From an uncultured Eubacteriales bacterium (GTDB taxonomy: Bacteria; Bacillota; Clostridia; Oscillospirales; Acutalibacteraceae): a DNA stretch of 10,124 bases. Position 1 is the first letter of the stretch. Each line of letters begins with the position of its first letter. The translations under genes and the position numbers were made by a program. The notes under the pieces are model-generated. The model was given only the letters and a program-made list of their open reading frames with translations, did no database searches and had not been told where the DNA came from. Shown here in pieces: positions 6,117 to 10,124 of the stretch. The DNA lies in NCBI GenBank assembly GCA_934726435.1, contig CAKVDR010000021.1, forward strand, positions 1-10,124, written 5' to 3'.

Positions 6117-6728
6117 TCATATTTTACTTTCTCTGCAAAAAATATATGAAATTAAATAGCAGCCTATTATCAAAAGTGAAAAATTATATTTAAAGCTAAA
6201 CAACACCAAAAAACCGCAAATGAAAACCGGAACCAGAAAAATAACCGAAATTACGCTTGAAATCTTTTCAGCCAAAGCGAAATCAAATTTTCTAAGAAGA
6301 ATTATTTTAAGAATTTTGCCGCCGTCAAGTGAAGAAATAGGCAAAAGGTTCATCCCCGCCAAAAAAAGATTTTGCATAACTGCGGTTTTAAAAATAAAAG
6401 CACCGCTAAAATTATAAAAAACGAAAAAACAAAGCGCCAAAACCAGGTTAACAAGCGGTCCGCTCGCAAAAATAAAAATATTTTTTTCAAGGTTTTCTTC
6501 ACAGCTTTCGCTTGTAATTCCAATATTAACAAGCCCGAATGAAATGCCACTAATAGGCTCTTTACTGAGCATCATTGCTACAAGATGACCCATTTCGTGA
6601 AGAATTGCAAATAAAATTCCCAGCAGCGGAACGTAAGAATTTTCCCTAGTAAAAATAAACGCCAAAAATGCAACGAAATAAAAATCAAATTTAATTTTAA
6701 GGCCAAGTTTTTTAAGCGATTTTAATAT
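6117..6728 (-). CDS. Site-2 protease family (M50) membrane metalloprotease
   Basis: Intramembrane zinc protease of the S2P/SpoIVFB kind. HEMGH supplies the HExxH zinc ligands and catalytic Glu (His44, Glu45, His48 with the start used here). NLLPISSLDGG (127-137) supplies the third ligand, Asp135, in the family's LDGG form. Four or more hydrophobic segments surround these motifs. The first ordinary start in frame is TTG 6665 (182 aa), but it lacks an SD and cuts through the first membrane segment. Extending upstream, an ATA at 6728-6726 sits exactly 7 nt behind AAGGTGG (6742-6736), just after the nfnB stop, and gives 203 aa beginning (M)LKSLKKLGLKIKFDFYF. The same SD serves nfnA. I therefore annotate the ATA start as most likely. 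Fourth of no complete Rip/SpoIVFB context; substrate unknown. Confidence 0.82.
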   Translation of the reverse strand: MLKSLKKLGLKIKFDFYFVAFLAFIFTRENSYVPLLGILFAILHEMGHLVAMMLSKEPISGISFGLVNIGITSESCEENLEKNIFIFASGPLVNLVLALCFFVFYNFSGAFIFKTAVMQNLFLAGMNLLPISSLDGGKILKIILLRKFDFALAEKISSVISVIFLVPVFICGFLVLFSFKYNFSLLIIGCYLISYIFCRESKI

Positions 6729-6735
6729 GTCAAAA

Positions 6736-6742
6736 CCACCTT
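6736..6742 (-). promoter_or_regulatory. Ribosome binding site deciding the M50 protease start
   Basis: AAGGTGG on the minus strand directly after the TAG stop of nfnB (6745-6743). The only in-frame codons at workable distance are GAC, ATA and TTA. A TTG out of frame (TTG ACA TAT TAA) would give only a three-residue peptide. This points to an ATA start for the M50 gene. Confidence 0.6.
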
Positions 6743-8119
6743 CTAATCAGTTAAATCTTTGTCAATTTGAGCTGCTACGCGCTTGCCTGCTTCCATCGCC
6801 AGAATAACCGTAGCTGCACCTATAACGGCATCTCCGCCGGCGTAAACGAATTTCTTTGAAGTTTTTGCGGTTTCTTTTTCGGTGATTATACATCCATTTT
6901 CTTTGGTTGAAATTTCTTTTTCACTTTCTGTCAAAATTTTATTAGCGCCGTTGCCAATTGCAATTACCGCCGCATCTATTTCTATTTCGCAAATATCATC
7001 GCTCGATTTTTCAAAAAGTTTTCTGCCGTCATCACCCACACCTGCATATTTCATGCTTGCGCACTTAACGCCGCTCAAAACGCCGCCATTTTCAGTGAAT
7101 TCAATAGGAGTTTTAAGAAAAATGAACTCTACACCCTCTTCTTTAGCATGAGCGATTTCGTCTTTTCTTGCGGGCATTTCATCTTCAGTTCTGCGGTAAA
7201 TAACGAAAACTTTCTCGCAGCCAATTCTCACAGCGCACCTAGCGGCATCCATCGCAACATTGCCGCCGCCAATTATAGCAATTCTCTTTGGGATGTTAAT
7301 CGGCGTATCGTAATCAGGATTATTAGCTTTCATAAGGTTAATTCGGGTTAAAAACTCATTAGCAGAGCACACTCCGGGCAAACCCTCGCCTGGCAAGCCC
7401 ATGAACTTCGGCAGACCCGCACCGGTTGAAATATAAACCGCGCTGAAACCCATTTCAAAAAGGTCATCAAGAAGAAGAGTTTTGCCAACAACGGTATTTG
7501 TGTGGATTTTAACGCCCATGTTTTTTAAATCTTCCAGCTGGTTCTCGAGAATATTTCGTGGCAGCCTAAACGCAGGAATACCGTAAGAAAGTACCCCGCC
7601 AGGAACATGAAGAGCCTCGAAAATATGAGCTTCGTAACCTTTTTTGCAAAGTTCGCCAGCGCAAGTGAGCCCCGAAGGCCCGGAACCAATCACGGCGATT
7701 TTTTTGCCATTACTTTTAATTTCAGAAGCTTTATTTATGCTTTTTGAATTATCCGCAGCATATCTTTCCAAGCGGCCAATCGCCACAGGTTCGCCGTTTT
7801 TCGCCCTGATGCACTTAGCCTCGCACTGCTTTTCTTGCGGGCAAACCCTTCCGCATATCGAAGGCAAAATATTATCTTTCAAAATGGTTTCATAAGCTTT
7901 TTGATTCTCACCCGCAGCAATGCAAGAAATAAACTCAGGAATGTCAACCCCCACAGGGCAACCGCTTCGGCACGGGCTATTTTTGCAGTTAAGGCACCTC
8001 GCGGCCTCACTCAAAGCCTCTTTTTCAGGCAAACCAAGCTCAACTTCGCAAAAACTAGTTTTTCTTTTTTGAATTTCCAAAACCGGCATTTTTTCTTTAA
8101 ACTTGCTTCTATTAATCAT
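6743..8119 (-). CDS. nfnB: NfnB / GltA-type NADPH-binding large subunit of NfnAB
   Basis: Large subunit of the NADH-dependent reduced ferredoxin:NADP+ oxidoreductase, a cytoplasmic flavin-based electron-bifurcating transhydrogenase. It is often annotated as glutamate synthase small chain (GltA). Cys42, 45, 50, 54 and Cys89, 93, 99, 103 form the two [4Fe-4S] binding patterns at the N-terminus. GSGPSG (145-150) binds the FAD. GGGNVAMDAAR (284-294) binds NADP(H). GGDAVIGAATVILAMEAGK (428-446) is the C-terminal FAD motif. 458 aa is full length for NfnB. ATG 8119 has AAGGGTG (8134-8128), which overlaps the end of nfnA, and only 3 nt separate the two genes, so they are coupled. The adjacent NfnA-type subunit, and the absence of a glutamate synthase large subunit, decide for Nfn over glutamate synthase. 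Confidence 0.92.
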   Translation of the reverse strand: MINRSKFKEKMPVLEIQKRKTSFCEVELGLPEKEALSEAARCLNCKNSPCRSGCPVGVDIPEFISCIAAGENQKAYETILKDNILPSICGRVCPQEKQCEAKCIRAKNGEPVAIGRLERYAADNSKSINKASEIKSNGKKIAVIGSGPSGLTCAGELCKKGYEAHIFEALHVPGGVLSYGIPAFRLPRNILENQLEDLKNMGVKIHTNTVVGKTLLLDDLFEMGFSAVYISTGAGLPKFMGLPGEGLPGVCSANEFLTRINLMKANNPDYDTPINIPKRIAIIGGGNVAMDAARCAVRIGCEKVFVIYRRTEDEMPARKDEIAHAKEEGVEFIFLKTPIEFTENGGVLSGVKCASMKYAGVGDDGRKLFEKSSDDICEIEIDAAVIAIGNGANKILTESEKEISTKENGCIITEKETAKTSKKFVYAGGDAVIGAATVILAMEAGKRVAAQIDKDLTD

Positions 8120-8122
8120 ATT

Positions 8123-8959
8123 TCAAACACCCTTAAATAAATTACAGTATTTTCTTTTTGCTTCATTTTCTTTTTCTGAAAATGTTCTGTTTCTTGCCGA
8201 AACTTCTGCAAAATCAACCAAATGCCCATCGAAATCAGGGCCATCAACGCATGCAAATTTAATTTTGCCGCCAACTTTCAGCCTGCATCCACCGCACATA
8301 CCCGTGCCGTCAATCATAATTGAATTCATGCTAACTATCGTTTTAACGCCGTATTTTTTAGTCACGTTGCAAACCGCTCTCATCATAGGAATAGGCCCCA
8401 CAGCAATCACAAGGTCATAACCTCCTATGTTTGAAAGTTTTCCCTCCAAAGGCTCGGTAACCAAGGCTTTTTTGCCGTTTGAACCGTCGTCAGTAACAAT
8501 AACGGCGCTTTCGTCTATGCTTTTCATTTCATCTTCCAAAATTATTATATCTTTGCTTCTAAAACCCGCAACAATTTCGGTTTTGCAGCCGTTTTCTTTA
8601 AGCCCAGCAGCAAGCGGGCAACCAATCGCACTTCCAACACCACCAAAAACAACAATAGCTTTTTCGTACCCTTCAATTTCAGAAGGCTTACCCAGCGGCC
8701 CAACAACATCCGCAATGGAATCTCCGGCGTTTTTTTCATCAAGTTTCATGGTTGTTACGCCTATTTTTTGATATATAATCTCAATCGTGCCGGATTTTTC
8801 ATCGCTTTTAAAAATCGTAAGCGGGATTCTTTCGCCGGTTTCGTCCACCCTTAAAATTACAAATTGCCCCGGGCGAGCTTTTTTCGAAATCAAAGGAGCA
8901 AGAAGTTTCATCCGGGAAACATCACTGTTTAAAACTTCTTTTTCAAGTATTTTAACCAT
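8123..8959 (-). CDS. nfnA: NfnA, FAD/NAD and [2Fe-2S] small subunit of NfnAB
   Basis: Small subunit of the Nfn transhydrogenase, related to dihydroorotate dehydrogenase electron-transfer subunits. RIPLTIF (44-50) is the RxPLT-type FAD motif. FGGVGSAIGCPLAAGL (105-120) is the NAD(H)-binding loop. MIDGTGMCGGCR (215-226) with Cys237 gives Cys222, Cys225 and Cys237 plus Asp217, matching the unusual one-Asp/three-Cys [2Fe-2S] site known from Nfn. GPDFDGH (240-246) is the usual following motif. I chose ATG 8959 (278 aa) because AAGGTGG (8972-8966) lies 6 nt upstream. An ATG 21 nt further up would place that SD inside the coding region. It is the first gene of a five-gene minus-strand operon and is divergent from a second degV gene. 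Confidence 0.93.
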   Translation of the reverse strand: MVKILEKEVLNSDVSRMKLLAPLISKKARPGQFVILRVDETGERIPLTIFKSDEKSGTIEIIYQKIGVTTMKLDEKNAGDSIADVVGPLGKPSEIEGYEKAIVVFGGVGSAIGCPLAAGLKENGCKTEIVAGFRSKDIIILEDEMKSIDESAVIVTDDGSNGKKALVTEPLEGKLSNIGGYDLVIAVGPIPMMRAVCNVTKKYGVKTIVSMNSIMIDGTGMCGGCRLKVGGKIKFACVDGPDFDGHLVDFAEVSARNRTFSEKENEAKRKYCNLFKGV

Positions 8960-8987
8960 AAAATTCCACCTTTTGAACATAATTAGA

Positions 8988-8996
8988 ATTATGACA
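8988..8996 (-). promoter_or_regulatory. Possible extended -10 promoter of the nfnA operon
   Basis: On the minus strand TGT-CATAAT (8996-8988) has the TGn extension and five of six -10 bases. Transcription from near 8982 would leave a short leader with the nfnA SD. No good -35 is present at 17 bases, so the call is tentative. A second minus-strand -10-like box, TATACT, lies at 9039-9034. Confidence 0.35.
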
Positions 8997-9012
8997 TTTA
9001 ATTATTTCTGAA

Positions 9013-9041
9013 TTGCTGAAGTTCTCAGTTTATAGTATAAT
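9013..9041 (+). promoter_or_regulatory. Putative promoter of the second degV gene
   Basis: TTGCTG (9013-9018) and a perfect TATAAT (9036-9041) are 17 bases apart on the plus strand. The predicted start near 9048 gives a leader of about 100 nt before ATG 9149. Confidence 0.55.
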
Positions 9042-9083
9042 CGTAGTTTAGAAGTGCCGTGATTTTAATTCAAAACAATTCAT

Positions 9084-9097
9084 AGTATAATTATACT
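9084..9097. promoter_or_regulatory. Perfect 14-bp palindrome with -10 boxes on both strands
   Basis: AGTATAATTATACT reads the same on both strands and contains TATAAT in each direction (plus 9086-9091, minus 9095-9090). It repeats the core ATAGTATAAT of the promoter 50 bases upstream (9032-9041). It may be a second, symmetric promoter or an operator; -35 boxes are weak on both sides. Confidence 0.45.
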
Positions 9098-9148
9098 GCA
9101 AGAAATAAAAATCTGCACTAAAAAATTACTTTTTAGGAGGAGAATGCA

Positions 9149-10030
9149 ATGCCTGATTACATCTTAAGTTGCTGTTCGACACTTGATCTCACAAAAGAGC
9201 ATTTAACCGAAAAAAACATTAATTTTATTCCTTTTCACTTTTTCATAAACGAAACTCATTACTACGACGATTTAGGCCAAACGCTTCCTTCCGAAAAACT
9301 CTATGAAGCTATGCGCGCTGGCGCGGACGTTAAAACTTCGCAGGTTAACAGCGATGAATTCACCACTTATTTCACTCCATTTTTAGAGCAAGGCAAAGAC
9401 ATTTTGCACATAAGCATGTCTTCAGGGATTTCAGGGGTTTACAATTCGGCGATGATTGCCAAAAAAGAGCTTGAAGAAAAATTTCCAGAAAGAAAAATTT
9501 ATGTTGTCGATTCTTTGGCTGCTTCGGCGGGTTACGGCCTTTTAATGGACAAGCTTGCAGACTTAAAAAACAGCGGCATGAGCATTGATGAGCTCAAAGA
9601 TTTTGCCGAAAATAATAAGCTGAAAGTTTGGCATTGGTTCACTTCAACCGACCTGACTTTTTACATCAAGGGCGGAAGGATTTCGAAAACCGCAGGATTT
9701 TTTGGGGGATTACTTAAAATTTGCCCTGTGCTTAACGTTGACAAAAACGGCAAACTGAACGCTGTCACAAAAGTTAGAACGAAACAAAAATCCATAATAG
9801 AGCTTTTAAATAAAATGGTTGAATGCGCTGAAAACGGCGAAAATTACAGCGGCAATTGCTTCATTTCGCAATCGGATTGCTATGAAGACGCAAAAACACT
9901 TGCAAATTTAATAGAAGAAAAATTCAAAAACTTAGACGGAAAAGTTTTAATAAATAACATCGGCCCGACAATCGGAAGTCACACAGGTCCGGGAACAATA
10001 GCGCTTTTCTTCTGGGGTAAAGAAAGATAA
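9149..10030 (+). CDS. DegV family protein (FakB-like), second paralogue
   Basis: DegV/EDD-fold fatty-acid-binding protein of 293 aa, the family's usual length. KTSQVN (62-67) is the conserved T-S-Q-x-x motif. SSGISGVYNSA (91-101) is the signature loop around the lipid carboxylate. VVDSLAASAGYGLL (119-132), YIKGGRISK (172-180) and the C-terminal IGPTIGSHTGPGTIALFFWGK (271-291) all match the canonical branch. It is thus closer to the textbook DegV than the paralogue at 3616, from which it differs in the GGRIS and C-terminal motifs. The usual D-S-S near the start is replaced by SCCSTLD (7-13). ATG 9149 follows a strong AGGAGG (9135-9140); an ATG at 9144 is out of frame. It diverges from nfnA and ends in a clear terminator, so it is likely monocistronic. 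Role beyond lipid binding unknown. Confidence 0.93.
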   Translation: MPDYILSCCSTLDLTKEHLTEKNINFIPFHFFINETHYYDDLGQTLPSEKLYEAMRAGADVKTSQVNSDEFTTYFTPFLEQGKDILHISMSSGISGVYNSAMIAKKELEEKFPERKIYVVDSLAASAGYGLLMDKLADLKNSGMSIDELKDFAENNKLKVWHWFTSTDLTFYIKGGRISKTAGFFGGLLKICPVLNVDKNGKLNAVTKVRTKQKSIIELLNKMVECAENGENYSGNCFISQSDCYEDAKTLANLIEEKFKNLDGKVLINNIGPTIGSHTGPGTIALFFWGKER

Positions 10031-10049
10031 AATCAAATTCAAACAAAAG

Positions 10050-10085
10050 CCACACCTGCAAAAACAATGTGTGGTCATATTTTTT
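10050..10085 (+). terminator. Terminator of the second degV gene
   Basis: CCACAC (10050-10055) pairs with GTGTGG (10069-10074) around a 13-nt loop, and TTTTTT (10080-10085) follows closely. It starts 20 bases after the degV stop codon. Confidence 0.7.
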
Positions 10086-10124
10086 AGCTATTTTTGTTTT
10101 ATTTCTGCTGGGTTACTTCCGGCA

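Noticed and set aside
6743..8119. Glutamate synthase small subunit as the function of this gene
   Set aside because: No large glutamate synthase subunit is nearby, and the directly coupled partner is the NfnA-type FAD/[2Fe-2S] subunit.
6882..8771. Long plus-strand open frames opposite nfnA and nfnB
   Set aside because: They are antisense shadows of well-supported genes, with no SD and no recognisable motifs.
8960..8980. Upstream ATG of nfnA at 8980
   Set aside because: It would read through the AAGGTGG SD that is perfectly placed for ATG 8959, and adds seven residues not typical of NfnA.

Overview
The window looks like chromosomal DNA of an anaerobic, low-GC member of the Bacillota, most likely class Clostridia. 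The grounds are AT-rich sequence, strong Shine-Dalgarno (SD) sites (AAGGTGG, AGGAGG, GAGGTGAT), frequent TTG starts, DegV proteins, an electron-bifurcating NfnAB transhydrogenase and a YmfI-type reductase. No species can be named from the sequence alone.

Layout. Positions 1-132 hold the edge of an unassigned plus-strand region. A secreted or membrane-anchored tyrosine/lipid-type phosphatase lies on the minus strand (122-940). About 1.25 kb of very AT-rich DNA (941-2194) follows, with no confident gene but with one good hairpin terminator. A minus-strand tRNA-Ser(GGA) with its own promoter lies at 2195-2287 and marks a visible composition change. From there on the DNA is richer in GC and densely coded. 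A TetR regulator and a GNAT acetyltransferase (minus) diverge from a DegV lipid-binding protein (plus). Their shared intergenic region is an inverted repeat that also fits two mirror-image promoters. A short TM-anchored protein (4540-4884, plus) runs tail-to-tail into, and overlaps, the end of a five-gene minus-strand operon. In transcription order that operon is nfnA, nfnB, a site-2-protease-family M50 protein, a flavin-reductase-family protein and ymfI. A second DegV gene (9149-10030, plus) diverges from nfnA and ends in a clear terminator.

How it fits together. NfnAB interconverts NADH, reduced ferredoxin and NADPH. The genes co-transcribed with it include one predicted flavoprotein and one predicted NADPH-dependent reductase (YmfI, which acts on elongation factor P in Bacillus). 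The operon therefore looks like a redox/NADPH module with a membrane protease inserted. The two DegV (FakB-like) proteins probably present fatty acids to a kinase that is not in the window; one appears to be under local TetR control.

I do not see a clearly new multi-gene system. The most interesting signals are the mirror-symmetric tetR/degV promoter-operator, the apparent ATA start codon of the M50 protease behind a perfect SD, and the AT-rich segment on the 3' side of tRNA-Ser.
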